48,423 nucleotides of DNA from Caulobacterales bacterium 32-69-10 (GTDB lineage Bacteria; Pseudomonadota; Alphaproteobacteria; Caulobacterales; Caulobacteraceae), in contig NCED01000019.1 in assembly GCA_002280485.1 (NCBI GenBank), positions 1 through 48,423 of the forward strand, written 5' to 3'. The notes under the pieces were generated by a model. It was not told the origin of the DNA, did no database searches, and saw only the letters and a program-made list of their open reading frames with translations. Every line of letters begins with the position of its first letter. The first letter of the stretch is position 1. The translations under genes and the position numbers were made by a program. This document shows positions 9,971-20,711 of this stretch, piece by piece.

Positions 9971-10028
9971 GCGGCCGCACCCATTCTTACAAAAAAGCCT
10001 GGGTCCCGGCTTCCGCCGGGATGACCGG
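9935..10028. repeat. Perfect 31-bp inverted repeat, family A copy 2
   Basis: Left arm 9935-9965 (CCGGTCATCCCGGCGGAAGC...) is the exact reverse complement of right arm 9998-10028, separated by a 32-base spacer. The left arm overlaps the end of the ABC exporter gene and the right arm ends 5 bases before the stop of the IMPase gene. It probably works as a terminator-like hairpin between these convergent genes. Confidence 0.9.
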
Positions 10029-10033
10029 AAAAA

Positions 10034-10828
10034 TCAGTTCGCCGCCTTGATCCGCTCGAGGATCAGGGGGGCCAGCTCGGGGCTGGTGGCGCAGACGGAG
10101 CCTTCGGCCAGGACGAAGGGGCCGCCGTCGGCGTTCGAGACCGCCCCGCCCGCCTCCAGCACCATCAGCCCGCCCGCCGCGAGGTCCCACGGCTTGAGGT
10201 CCCGCTCCCAGTAGCCGTCGAAACGGCCGGCGGCGACATAGGCCATGTCGAGGGCGGCCGAGCCGAAGCGGCGCACACCGGCGACCCGCTGGCTCATCTG
10301 GTGCAGCTCCTTGAGGAACTGGCCGTGGCCCGCCTTGCCGGCGAAGGGAATGCCGGTGGCCAGGACGGATTCGATCAGGGTCTTGCGCCCCGCCACCCGC
10401 AGCCGCTTGTCGTTGAGGAAGCAGCCCTTGCCCTTCTCGGCCCAGAACAGCTCGTTGGTGACGGGGTTGTAGGTGACCCCCGCCACGACGGCCCCCTCGC
10501 GCTCGAGCGCGACCGTGATGGCGAAGTGCGGGATGCCGTGCAGGAAGTTGGTCGTCCCGTCGAGCGGGTCGATGATCCAGGTGTGGGTCTTGTCGGTGCC
10601 CTCGACGACCCCACGCTCCTCGGCCAGGAAGCCGTAGCCGGGCCGGGCCTTGGTCAGCTCCTCGACCAGAACCTCCTCGGACTTGGTGTCGGCGGCGGAG
10701 ACGAAGTCGGCGGGGCCCTTCTTGGAGACCTGGAGTTCGGAGACCTCGCCGAAATCCCGCGCCAGCTTGCGGCCGGCTTTGCGAACGGCGGCCTGCATGA
10801 CCTGGAGGAGGGCGGAGGGGGTGCTCAT
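10034..10828 (-). CDS. suhB: Inositol monophosphatase family protein (SuhB-like)
   Basis: This is a Mg-dependent phosphatase of the IMPase/FIG superfamily, acting on inositol-1-phosphate or related sugar phosphates; SuhB also modulates rRNA transcription in E. coli. The 264-residue protein has the metal-binding residues E70 and E71 in FLAEERG, DPLDGTTNF at 87-95, and D215 in WDLAAGGLMVLEAGG. The length is normal. The ATG at 10828 opens MSTPSALLQVMQAAVRKAGR. It converges with the ABC exporter and lies 30 bases downstream of thiE on the same strand, so the two may be cotranscribed. Family is certain; the exact substrate is not. Confidence 0.93.
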   Translation of the reverse strand: MSTPSALLQVMQAAVRKAGRKLARDFGEVSELQVSKKGPADFVSAADTKSEEVLVEELTKARPGYGFLAEERGVVEGTDKTHTWIIDPLDGTTNFLHGIPHFAITVALEREGAVVAGVTYNPVTNELFWAEKGKGCFLNDKRLRVAGRKTLIESVLATGIPFAGKAGHGQFLKELHQMSQRVAGVRRFGSAALDMAYVAAGRFDGYWERDLKPWDLAAGGLMVLEAGGAVSNADGGPFVLAEGSVCATSPELAPLILERIKAAN

Positions 10829-10858
10829 GGGCGCATGGCTCTATCGACCGGGACCCGC

Positions 10859-11518
10859 TCAGGCAAGGCGCGGGCGCTCGGCGACCCCCGCCGCGATCTC
10901 GGCGTTGAAGGCCGCGACGGCCGCGCGTGGCCCTTCCGGATGGGCCCAGACCCCCGCCGACACGGCCAGGAAATCGGCGCCGGCCGCCGCCAGCAGCCGG
11001 GCCGTCTCGACCGTTATGCCGCCGATGGCGACGCAGGGCGTCTGCATGCTTTCCTGCCAGATGGTCAAAAGCTCGACCTCGGCCCGGGTCTTCGGCGCCT
11101 TGGTGCCGGTCTCGAAGAAGGCGCCGAAGGCGACGTAGTCGGCGCCCTGTTCGGCCGCCTCCATCGCCAGGTGGCGGCTGTCGTGACAGGTGACCCCGAC
11201 GATGCGGTCCTTGCCCATCGCCTTGCGCGCCTCGGCGAAGCTGGCGTCCTCCTGGCCGATGTGCACCCCGTCGCAGCCGAGCTGCGCGGCGAGGTCCGGC
11301 CGGTCGTTGAGGATGACCGCCACGTCGTGGGCCTGGGCGACCGGCTGGATCGCGGCCACCGCAAGGGCGATCTCCGCGTCGGGCACGTCCTTCAGCCGCA
11401 CCTGCAGCGCCGCCACGTCGCCCCCCTGCAGCGCCTGTTCGAGGGCGCCGGCGAAGGCGGCGAGGTCGGGCAGCCGGGGGGGCGTGATCAGATAGAGGCG
11501 GCAGTCGGGAAGGCTCAT
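10859..11518 (-). CDS. thiE: Thiamine phosphate synthase family protein
   Basis: ThiE couples the pyrimidine and thiazole halves of thiamine. The 219-residue TIM barrel carries [13 protein letters not shown], the pyrophosphate-binding [53 protein letters not shown] and a C-terminal phosphate loop [20 protein letters not shown]. The usual strongly basic VREK is replaced by VRLKD, as in the shorter alphaproteobacterial type. No TPP riboswitch is visible upstream and no other thi gene is nearby, so regulation and exact role are less certain than the fold. Confidence 0.9.
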   Translation of the reverse strand: MSLPDCRLYLITPPRLPDLAAFAGALEQALQGGDVAALQVRLKDVPDAEIALAVAAIQPVAQAHDVAVILNDRPDLAAQLGCDGVHIGQEDASFAEARKAMGKDRIVGVTCHDSRHLAMEAAEQGADYVAFGAFFETGTKAPKTRAEVELLTIWQESMQTPCVAIGGITVETARLLAAAGADFLAVSAGVWAHPEGPRAAVAAFNAEIAAGVAERPRLA

Positions 11519-11625
11519 CCTCTCCGCTTCGCGCGGGCGAGCCGTGCGGTCAACGGTTTCGCTTTGTTAACCATGATCGCCGAGGGTCCGGGGGACCAGT
11601 TCCGAGTGCGATTCCCGTAAGACCA

Positions 11626-12664
11626 ATGTTCGCCAAGAAACCCGCAGCCCCCCCCGTCGCCAAGCCTCAGCCGGCTGGCGTACCCGCGTGGCTGAACCCC
11701 ATCGCCAACCCCTATCTGGGCGCCGGCGGGGCGGGCCTGCTGTTCCTCGCCTCCGCAGCCGCGCTGATCCTGGTGACCGGCGACCCGCACGCCGGCGCGC
11801 CCAGCCTGCGCATCCCTCTGCAGGTCCCCGGCGCCAAGCCGCACGAGGGGCCCCTGCGCGGCCCGGCCGGCGGCCTGCCCGGCGAGCTTGGGCCGAACGG
11901 CGTGACCCTCGACACCCTGGCCCCGGGGCAGGATGTGCTGATGCCCGGCGCGCCGGCCGATCCTCTGGCCCCTATCAGCGGCGAAGCGGTGATCACCCTG
12001 CCCCAGGGCGCGACCATGGGCGGCGCGGGTGCGCGCTCGGCGCCCCGGCCGCTGGGCCCGCCCCTCCCCGCCGCGCCGATCGCCGGCCTGTCCGCTCCGG
12101 GCCCCGGCGGGCTGCTGCCCATCATCGGCAAGGACGGCAAGACCCCGTTCCAGGCCTACGCCCGCCCGTTCCGCGACACCGGCAAGCCGCGCATCGCCCT
12201 GGTGGTCGGCGGTCTTGGCCTCAACGCCGGGGCGACCCGCAGCGCCATCGAGCGCCTGCCGCCCGAGATCACCCTGTCCTTCGTGCCCTATGCCGACGGG
12301 CTGCAAGGGTGGCTCGATCTCGCCCGGGCCCGGCCGCTTCCTGACCGCCGACGCCGGCATGAACGCCTTCCTGGGCGCCCTGCGCAGCCGGGGCCTCGGC
12401 TTCTTCGACGACGGCTCGGCGCCCCGGCGCGCCGGGGCCGGCCTGCCGCGGGCCTCCGCCGACACGGTCGTCGACGAGCAGCTCTCCGGCGAGGCCATCG
12501 ACCGCCAGCTACAGTCGCTCGAGGCCGCCGCCCTGCAGCGCGGCCAGTCGATCGGCGCGGGCTTCGCCTATCCGGTCACCATCGAGGCGGTGATCCGCTG
12601 GTCGCAGGGCCTGGCCGGTCGCGGCTATCAGCTGGCCCCGGCCTCTGCTATCGCCAGGCGGTGA
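11626..12664 (+). pseudogene. Divergent polysaccharide deacetylase gene with internal deletion and frameshift
   Basis: The first frame begins MFAKKPAAPPVAKPQPAGVP, has one membrane helix (about residues 32-52), a long Pro/Gly-rich linker, then KPRIALVVGGLGLNAGATRSAIERLPPEITLSFVPYADGLQGWLDLARA. At about 12330 the frame loses sense. The family sequence resumes one frame over at GRFLTADAGMNAFLGALRSRGLGFFDDGS and runs to AIGAGFAYPVTIEAVIRW-type sequence, ending at TGA 12662-12664. From memory of the family, about 50 residues between these parts are missing, so this is a deletion plus shift rather than a single-base error. The final TGA overlaps the rppH start as GTGA. Either a real pseudogene or an assembly error. 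Confidence 0.8.
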
Positions 12665-13134
12665 GCGAGACCCGTCCCTACCGCGACAATGTCGGCATTG
12701 TCCTCTTCGACGCCCGGGGCCGCGTGTGGCTGGGCAAGCGCGCCCATTCCCAGGGCCCGCACACCTGGCAGTTCCCGCAAGGCGGCGTCGACCCCGGCGA
12801 AGACCTGGAAGCCGCGGCCCGCCGCGAGCTGTACGAGGAGACCGGCGTCACCTCGGTCAGCCTGATCGGCCGCATCGAGGAATGGATCGCCTACGACTTC
12901 CCGGCCGACTTCCAGAGCTCTAAGAAGGCGCGCGGCTTTCGCGGCCAGCGCCAGGCCTGGTTCGCCTTCCGCTTCGTGGGCGACGACGCCGAGGTGGACC
13001 TGAACGCCCACCCGCCGCAGGAGTTCGAGGAATGGCGCTGGGCCAGCATCCACGAGGCGCCGGACCTGGTCGTGCCATTCAAGCGCGACGCCTATCTGCA
13101 GGTCATCGCCGCCTTCGCGCCTTACGCGGGCTAG
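12661..13134 (+). CDS. rppH: RNA pyrophosphohydrolase (Nudix)
   Basis: RppH removes pyrophosphate from the 5' end of transcripts and so starts RNase E-dependent decay. The 157-residue product begins YRDNVGIVLFDARGRVWLGKR, has HTWQFPQGGVD and a complete Nudix box at 41-63 (GGVDPGEDLEAAARRELYEETGV), and ends FEEWRWASIHEAPDLVVPFKRDAYLQVI, all family features. The start is GTG at 12661, overlapping the stop of the upstream deacetylase frame (GTGA), which suggests translational coupling. If the deacetylase message is now broken upstream, ribosome delivery to this start may be reduced. Confidence 0.95.
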   Translation: MSETRPYRDNVGIVLFDARGRVWLGKRAHSQGPHTWQFPQGGVDPGEDLEAAARRELYEETGVTSVSLIGRIEEWIAYDFPADFQSSKKARGFRGQRQAWFAFRFVGDDAEVDLNAHPPQEFEEWRWASIHEAPDLVVPFKRDAYLQVIAAFAPYAG

Positions 13135-13172
13135 GCTAAGCTTCGCTGCAAAGGCCTGCTGCAGTACGCGCC

Positions 13173-13291
13173 TGCGTCCTTCGAGACGCCGGATTTCATC
13201 CGGCTCCTCAGGATGACGAGCGGGGTTCGACTGCACTGATATTCGTCATGCTGAGGAGCGCGAGCATAGCTTGCGCGTCTCGAAGCACGCA
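13173..13291. repeat. Intergenic inverted repeat, family B copy 1
   Basis: Left arm 13173-13219 reads TGCGTCCTTCGAGACGCCGG ... CTCCTCAGGATGACGA. Right arm 13243-13291 reads TCGTCATGCTGAGGAGCGCG ... GTCTCGAAGCACGCA. Outer parts pair with each other, and each arm has its own inner hairpin. A near-identical copy is at 18381-18495. It ends 16 bases before the DUF4153 start, so it lies in that gene's leader. Confidence 0.85.
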
Positions 13292-13307
13292 CCGGGGAGA
13301 CCCATCC

Positions 13308-15101
13308 ATGGCGATGACCGATGAGCGGGAGGCCAGCCAGCCGACCCTGTGGCTGCGGCTCGGCATCGGCCTTGTCCAGGGGATCGCCGCCTGGATGCTG
13401 ATCGAGGCGTCGAAGGGCGCCTTTGGGACCGACAACCCCCAGCTCTTCGCCGCCCTGGTGATGATCGTCGCCTTCCCGCCCCTGATCCTGCTGGCCGGGC
13501 TGGGCCGGATGCGCACCCGCACCCTGGTGGGGTGGACCGTCGCCGCCGCCGCCGTCCTGGCCGGGCTGGCGGTCTATGACCTGTGGCGCGAGCCCTTCGA
13601 GAACCTCGTCACCCGCCGCCAGTGGCCGAGCCCCCAGCTGATCTTCTTCGGCGGCGTCGTCCTCTACATCGCCCACCACCTTATCGAGCCCGCCGACCGC
13701 GAGCGCCGCCTGCACCCGAGCTACCAGGCCCGGTTCGAGGACGCCTGGCGCCACGGTTTCCAGCTGGCGCTGTCGATCGCCTTCACCGCCGTCTTCTGGG
13801 GCGTGCTGTTCCTGGGCGCGGCCCTGTTCGACCTGATCGGCATCAAGGGCTTCGGCGAGCTGCTGAAGAAGACCTGGTTCATCTCGCCGGTGACCGCCAC
13901 AGCCTTCGCCGCCGCCGTACAGCTGACCGACGTGCGCCCCGGCCTGATCCGCGGCGTGCGCACCGTCGGCCTGACCCTGCTGGCCTGGCTGCTGCCGCTG
14001 ATGGCGGGGCTGACGGCGGCCTTCCTCGTCGCCCTCGTCTTCACCGGGGTCGAGCCCCTGTGGGCCACGCGGCGGGCGGCGCAGATCCTGCTCTCGTCCG
14101 CCGCCGTCCTGATCGTGCTGATCAACGCCGCCTATCAGGACGGCCAGGAGCGGGACCTGCTGCCCCGGGTGCTGCGCTGGTCGGGACGCCTCGCCGCCGT
14201 CCTGCTGGTCCCTCTGACCGCCCTGGCCGCCTGGGCCACGGCCCTGCGCATCGGCCAGTACGGCCTGACCACAGAGCGGGTGGTCAGCGTGGCGGTGCTG
14301 GTGGTGGCCGCGCTCTACGCCCTCGGCTACGCCTGGGCCGCCGTCCGGCGCGGGCCCTGGCTGCGGCGGGTCGAGACGGTCAATGTCGTGGCGGCCATCG
14401 CCATGCTGGCGGCGATCCTGCTGCTGCTGTCCCCCGTCGCCGACCCGACCCGCCTCGCCGTCGCCGACCAGACCGCGCGCCTGAACAGCGGCCGGACTAC
14501 GGTCGACCAGTTCGACTTCCGCTTCCTGCGCTTCCAGTCCGGGCGCTTCGGCCGACAGGCCCTTGCAGATCTGGCCAAGTCCCCGAACCCGCAGATCGCC
14601 GTGGCCGCGCGCGGGATGCAGGCCGAGACCAACCGCTATGCCCGGGCGCCGGAAGCCGCCAAGGCCTTCACGGGCGCCGAGGTGCGCCCCGCAGGCGCCG
14701 TCCTGCCGGACAGCTTCCGCCGCCAGGCCTTCACCGTCGAAGAGGCCAGCGCCATCGGCTGTCTGAACGGACCGGCCGCCTGCAAGCTGTACCCCAAGGA
14801 CCTGGACGGCGACGGCGCGCCCGAGGTGCTGGTCTCGCAGGATTCGTATCTGGCCGCCTTCGCCCTCAAGGACGGCCGCTGGAGGCTCGCCGGACGCTAT
14901 GAGGGCGTCCATTGCGAAGGCCTGACCTCCGCCCTGGAAAAGGGCGAGATCGCCACGCTTCCCGCCCTGCTTCCCGACCTGGAGATCGCGGGTCAGCGGC
15001 TGCCGTTCAACGCCGCCGTGACCTGTGAGACGGCTCCCAAGGCCGCGCCGCCGCCCAGGGATACGCTGCCGGGCGGCCTGGGTCCGGCGTTTGGCCGCTA
15101 G
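13308..15101 (+). CDS. DUF4153-family polytopic membrane protein
   Basis: The 597-residue protein has about 11-12 hydrophobic helices over the first 390 residues (for example LFAALVMIVAFPPLILLAGLG, LVAVLLVPL-type segments, VVAAIAMLAAILLLLSPVA). A soluble C-terminal half of about 200 residues contains QFDFRFLRFQSGRFGRQAL, YPKDLDGDGAPEVLV (an FG-GAP/calcium-loop-like DxDGD) and a Pro-rich tail. GGGGAGA stands 8 bases before the ATG at 13308. The family is of unknown function; in this protein the DxDGD region is probably periplasmic. It is flanked by a family B repeat and converges with proB. Confidence 0.8.
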   Translation: MAMTDEREASQPTLWLRLGIGLVQGIAAWMLIEASKGAFGTDNPQLFAALVMIVAFPPLILLAGLGRMRTRTLVGWTVAAAAVLAGLAVYDLWREPFENLVTRRQWPSPQLIFFGGVVLYIAHHLIEPADRERRLHPSYQARFEDAWRHGFQLALSIAFTAVFWGVLFLGAALFDLIGIKGFGELLKKTWFISPVTATAFAAAVQLTDVRPGLIRGVRTVGLTLLAWLLPLMAGLTAAFLVALVFTGVEPLWATRRAAQILLSSAAVLIVLINAAYQDGQERDLLPRVLRWSGRLAAVLLVPLTALAAWATALRIGQYGLTTERVVSVAVLVVAALYALGYAWAAVRRGPWLRRVETVNVVAAIAMLAAILLLLSPVADPTRLAVADQTARLNSGRTTVDQFDFRFLRFQSGRFGRQALADLAKSPNPQIAVAARGMQAETNRYARAPEAAKAFTGAEVRPAGAVLPDSFRRQAFTVEEASAIGCLNGPAACKLYPKDLDGDGAPEVLVSQDSYLAAFALKDGRWRLAGRYEGVHCEGLTSALEKGEIATLPALLPDLEIAGQRLPFNAAVTCETAPKAAPPPRDTLPGGLGPAFGR

Positions 15102-15137
15102 ATATCTTGAAGCCGCTCATCCGCGCGGAAATAAAGA

Positions 15138-17329
<2,192 letters not shown>

Positions 17330-17433
17330 CTAATGACTGATCGCGCGCCGAATTTGAAGTTCGCTGCTCTTGCGGTGGACGGGCGCCGGCCCGCTCGCTA
17401 TCTGCCGTCGCGCAAATGAGGAGGGCAGCGCCC

Positions 17434-18363
17434 GTGTCGATCGAGCCGGTATCCCTGCGACTCTACGACCAGGACTTCGACCGGTTCAGCCACGAGATCG
17501 GCGCGGCCTTCGAGCGCTATGGCTTCGCGGTGCTGGGCGAGCACGGCCTCGACCAGGCCCTGGTCGACGGCGCCAACGCCCGCACCAAGGCCTTCTTCGC
17601 CCTGCCGGAAGAGGTAAAGCGCAAATACTACGTCGCCGGCGGCGCGGGTCAGCGCGGCTACACCCCCTTCGGCATCGAGACCGCCAAGGGCGCCAGGCTG
17701 CACGACCTGAAGGCGTTCTGGCACGTCGGCCGCGACCTGCCCCCCGGCCACCCCTATCGCGCGGTCATGCCCGACAACCTGTGGCCGACGGAGATCGAGG
17801 GTTTCCAGGCCTATGTCGGCGGCCTGTACGACGCCCTCGACGGCCTGGGCAAACGGGTCCTGCGGGCCATCGCCCACCACCTGAAGCTCGACGACGCCTT
17901 CTTCGACGAGCCGGTGCGGCTGGGCAACAGCATCCTGCGCCTGCTGCACTACCCCCCAGTACCGGCCGACAGCCCCCACGTGCGGGCCGGCGCCCACGAG
18001 GACATCAATGTCATCACCCTGCTGCTGGGCGCGGAGGAGGCCGGGCTGGAGTTGCTCGACCGCGACGGGCGCTGGCTGCCGGTCAGCCCGCCGCCGGGCG
18101 GAGTGGTGTGCAACATCGGCGACATGCTGCAGCGCCTGACCAACCACGTCCTGCCCTCGACCAGCCACCGGGTGGTCAACCCGGCGCCGGAGCGGCGGGG
18201 GGCGGCGCGCTACTCCACCCCGTTCTTCCTGCACTTCGCCCCGGACTATCTGATCGAGACCCTGCCCGGCTGCGTCACGCCTGAGCGGCCGAACCTGTAC
18301 CCGCAGCCGATCACCGCCGACGGCTTCCTCCGCGAGCGCCTGCGCGAGATTAAATTGGCGTAG
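17434..18363 (+). CDS. Isopenicillin N synthase-family 2OG-Fe(II) oxygenase
   Basis: The product is a non-heme iron oxygenase with the DIOX_N plus 2OG-FeII_Oxy architecture, 309 residues from GTG 17434. The iron triad is H188 and D190 (HED) and H245 in SHRVVNP; R259 and S261 (RYS) fit the 2-oxoglutarate-binding R-x-S. The start GTG follows AGGAGG at 9 bases; an ATG at 17416 lies on that ribosome site, so I prefer GTG. Related bacterial genes are widely annotated but their substrates are mostly unknown. It diverges from obgE and is followed by a family B repeat. Confidence 0.88.
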   Translation: MSIEPVSLRLYDQDFDRFSHEIGAAFERYGFAVLGEHGLDQALVDGANARTKAFFALPEEVKRKYYVAGGAGQRGYTPFGIETAKGARLHDLKAFWHVGRDLPPGHPYRAVMPDNLWPTEIEGFQAYVGGLYDALDGLGKRVLRAIAHHLKLDDAFFDEPVRLGNSILRLLHYPPVPADSPHVRAGAHEDINVITLLLGAEEAGLELLDRDGRWLPVSPPPGGVVCNIGDMLQRLTNHVLPSTSHRVVNPAPERRGAARYSTPFFLHFAPDYLIETLPGCVTPERPNLYPQPITADGFLRERLREIKLA

Positions 18364-18380
18364 GGCTGGCGACGCCCACC

Positions 18381-18495
18381 TGCGTCCTTCGAGACGCCGG
18401 ATTTCATCCGGCTCCTCAGGATGACGAAAGTGGGACCGCACTAAAGCTCGTCATGCTGAGGAGCGCGAGAAACTCGCGCGTCTCGAAGCACGCAC
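18381..18495. repeat. Intergenic inverted repeat, family B copy 2
   Basis: Left arm 18381-18427 is identical to the left arm of the copy at 13173 over more than 40 bases. Right arm 18448-18495 differs mainly in its inner hairpin (GAGAAACTCGCGCG against GAGCATAGCTTGCGCG). Compensating changes inside hairpins suggest that the folded form matters. It lies between the oxygenase and the hybrid kinase, and ends about 75 bases before the kinase start. Confidence 0.85.
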
Positions 18496-18569
18496 TCGGC
18501 CTCGCACGGAAATTTAATACGGCTCAGCTTAGGGTCGCCGGAGACGAAACCCGGACGCCGCCGCCCAGA

Positions 18570-20591
18570 ATGGACGAGACCGCGCGACTTAGGCAGGAGC
18601 TCAGCGACCTTCGCCAGGAGCTCGACCGCACGCTCGACGCCAGCGCCGCGGCCGAAGCCGTCGTCGCGGGCTTGCTGCGCCACGCGCCCGTGGCCGTGAC
18701 CCTGCTCGACCGCGACCTCAACGTCCTCAAGGTCAGCCCGCGCTGGAGCGAGCGCACCGGCCTGGGCGAAGACGAGGTCGTCGGCCGCTGCATCTATGAC
18801 GTCCTGCCCTGGAACCGGTCGCTCGCCCCGCTCTACCGGATCTGCCTGAAGGGCGAACCCTGCGGCGACGACCATGTCATCGCCGAACTGCCGGACGGCT
18901 CGACCTATCACGGGCGGGTCGAGATGGCGCCCTGGCTCACCGGCGCCGGCGCGGTCGGCGGGGTCATGGTGATCAGCCACGACATCACCGACGTCGTGCG
19001 CGCCCGTGAGGCGGTGCGCCGCTCCGAACAGCGGCTGACCCTGGCGCTGGAGATGTTCGGAAGCGTGGTGTGGGAGATGTCCTTCAAGGACCGGCGCCTG
19101 TTCGCCACCGGCGCCGTGGCCTCGATCTACGACGAGATCCCCACCTACAAGGCCTTCGCCGAGGACATGCTGGTCGCCGTCCACCCCGACGACCGCGAGC
19201 GGGTCGGCAGGCTGTGGGACGACCACCTGGAGCGGCAGGCGCCGTTCCGCACCGAATACCGCATCCGGCGGCGCGATGGCGCCGAGGTGTGGGTCGACTG
19301 CGTGGCCGAGACCCTGCGCGACCGCGCCGGCATGCCCGAGCGGGTCATCGGGGTGATGAAGAACGTCACCGAGCGGCGTCATACCGAGGCGGCCATGGCC
19401 CAGGCCCGCGAGGCCGCCGAGGCCGCCAACAGGGCCAAGAGCGAGTTCCTGGCCAATATGAGCCACGAGATCCGCACCCCGCTGAACGGCGTGATGGGGG
19501 TGGCCGGGGCGCTTTCGGGCACCGCGCTTGATGGCGACCAGCGCCAGATGGTGCGGCTGATCGAGACCTCCGCCCACACCCTGGAGCGGCTGCTGAGCGA
19601 CATCCTCGACCTCGCCCGCATCGAGGCGGGCCGGTTCGAGATCAAGCCCGAACCGTTCGACCTCGCCGAACTGCTGGGCGAAACCGCCGCCCTGTTCGAG
19701 CCCCAGGCCCGGGAGAAGGGCATAGGCTTCGAGCTGCAGATGGAGCCCGAGTGCCATGGCCGTTTCGCCGGCGACGGGCCGCGCCTGCGCCAGATCCTGG
19801 CCAACCTGCTGTCCAACGCGGTGAAGTTCACGGCGCAGGGCAGGGTGTGCCTCACCGCCCAGGTCGGGCAGGGCGAAAGGCCCGACACCCGCCTCCTGCG
19901 CCTGTCGGTGCAGGACACCGGCATCGGTTTCGACCCCGCCGGCAGGCGGCGGCTGTTCGAGCGCTTCCAGCAAGCCGACGGCTCCATCACCCGGCGCTAC
20001 GGCGGCTCGGGCCTGGGGCTGGCCATCTCGCGCTCGCTGGCCCAGCACATGGGCGGCTACCTGGACGCGGACTCCGAGCCCGGCGCCGGCTCCATCTTCA
20101 CCCTCAGCCTCGAGCTTCCCTGCCTGGGCCGGACGACGGATATCCCGGCGCATGTCGACGCCGCGGCGGCGCCAGCCGACGAAGGCGCCCTGCGCGTGCT
20201 GCTGGCCGAGGACCATCCGACCAACCGCAAGGTGGTCGAGCTGATCCTGAGCCGGGCCCGGGTCGAACTGACCAGCGTCGAGAACGGGGCCCTGGCCGTC
20301 GAGGCCGCGGCCCGGACGACCTTCGACCTCATCCTGATGGACATGCAGATGCCGGTGATGGACGGCCTGACCGCCATCCGGACCATCCGCGCCCGCGAGC
20401 GGGCCGAGGGCGCCGCCCCCGTCCCCATCGTGGCCCTGACCGCCAACGCCATGCCCGAGCACGCCCGGGCCTCGCACCAGGCCGGCGCCGACGACCACGT
20501 CACCAAGCCGGTCTCGTCCAAGGTGCTGCTCGATGCGGTCGCCCGCGCCACGGCCCGGGACGTCGCCTTGCCGGTCGCCGCCGTCGCCTGA
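18570..20591 (+). CDS. PAS-domain hybrid sensor histidine kinase / response regulator
   Basis: The 673-residue soluble kinase has no membrane helices. Order: short coiled coil (4-35), PAS (about 36-145, DRDLNVLKVSPRWSERTG), second PAS with PAC (about 155-268, FRTEYRIRRRDGAEVWVDC), HisKA with phospho-acceptor H299 in NMSHEIRTPLNG, HATPase (N415 in LLSNAVKF, DTGIGF, GGSGLGLAIS) and a receiver domain with D591 in ILMDMQMPVMDG and K646 in VTKPVSS. It probably senses a cytoplasmic signal and passes phosphate to an Hpt protein encoded elsewhere. ATG 18570 is the first start outside the upstream repeat; in-frame codons before it are repeat-derived. The ligand is unknown. Confidence 0.93.
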   Translation: MDETARLRQELSDLRQELDRTLDASAAAEAVVAGLLRHAPVAVTLLDRDLNVLKVSPRWSERTGLGEDEVVGRCIYDVLPWNRSLAPLYRICLKGEPCGDDHVIAELPDGSTYHGRVEMAPWLTGAGAVGGVMVISHDITDVVRAREAVRRSEQRLTLALEMFGSVVWEMSFKDRRLFATGAVASIYDEIPTYKAFAEDMLVAVHPDDRERVGRLWDDHLERQAPFRTEYRIRRRDGAEVWVDCVAETLRDRAGMPERVIGVMKNVTERRHTEAAMAQAREAAEAANRAKSEFLANMSHEIRTPLNGVMGVAGALSGTALDGDQRQMVRLIETSAHTLERLLSDILDLARIEAGRFEIKPEPFDLAELLGETAALFEPQAREKGIGFELQMEPECHGRFAGDGPRLRQILANLLSNAVKFTAQGRVCLTAQVGQGERPDTRLLRLSVQDTGIGFDPAGRRRLFERFQQADGSITRRYGGSGLGLAISRSLAQHMGGYLDADSEPGAGSIFTLSLELPCLGRTTDIPAHVDAAAAPADEGALRVLLAEDHPTNRKVVELILSRARVELTSVENGALAVEAAARTTFDLILMDMQMPVMDGLTAIRTIRARERAEGAAPVPIVALTANAMPEHARASHQAGADDHVTKPVSSKVLLDAVARATARDVALPVAAVA

Positions 20592-20621
20592 GGCGACGAG
20601 GCCTCTGATCCATCACAGTTT

Positions 20622-20647
20622 AGGCGCGCGATCGAAATCGCGCGCCT
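20622..20647. terminator. Hairpin between convergent kinase and vWA genes
   Basis: A perfect 11-bp stem AGGCGCGCGAT / ATCGCGCGCCT closes a CGAA loop 31 bases after the kinase stop. A smaller CCGGC-CGAA-GCCGG hairpin follows at 20684-20697. There is no T run on either side, so this is a terminator-like or Rho-blocking element rather than a textbook terminator. Confidence 0.45.
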
Positions 20648-20711
20648 CGGCATGTCCGGCGACTGGCTGGAATGAACAGCGGCCCGGCCGAAGCCGGCCC
20701 CACCCCGCTTC

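Noticed and set aside
11567..11574. TTAACCAT before the deacetylase gene as a CtrA site.
   Set aside because: Only one half-site is present and there is no second TTAA at the right spacing, so chance is likely.
10829..11625. TPP riboswitch near thiE.
   Set aside because: No CTGAGA or ACCTGATCTGG-like core is visible on either strand of the gap.
13131..14912. Very long open frame on the minus strand opposite the DUF4153 gene (also similar ones at 18441-20498, 5921-7984 and 3519-4619).
   Set aside because: High-GC coding sequence leaves stop-free antisense frames. Their translations are Arg/Pro/Gly/Gln-rich with no family motif, and the opposite strand encodes a clear protein.
18453..18569. 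Extra N-terminal codons on the hybrid kinase starting at an ATG in the intergenic repeat.
   Set aside because: The codons come from the family B repeat and have no conservation or ribosome site; the ATG at 18570 fits the protein.
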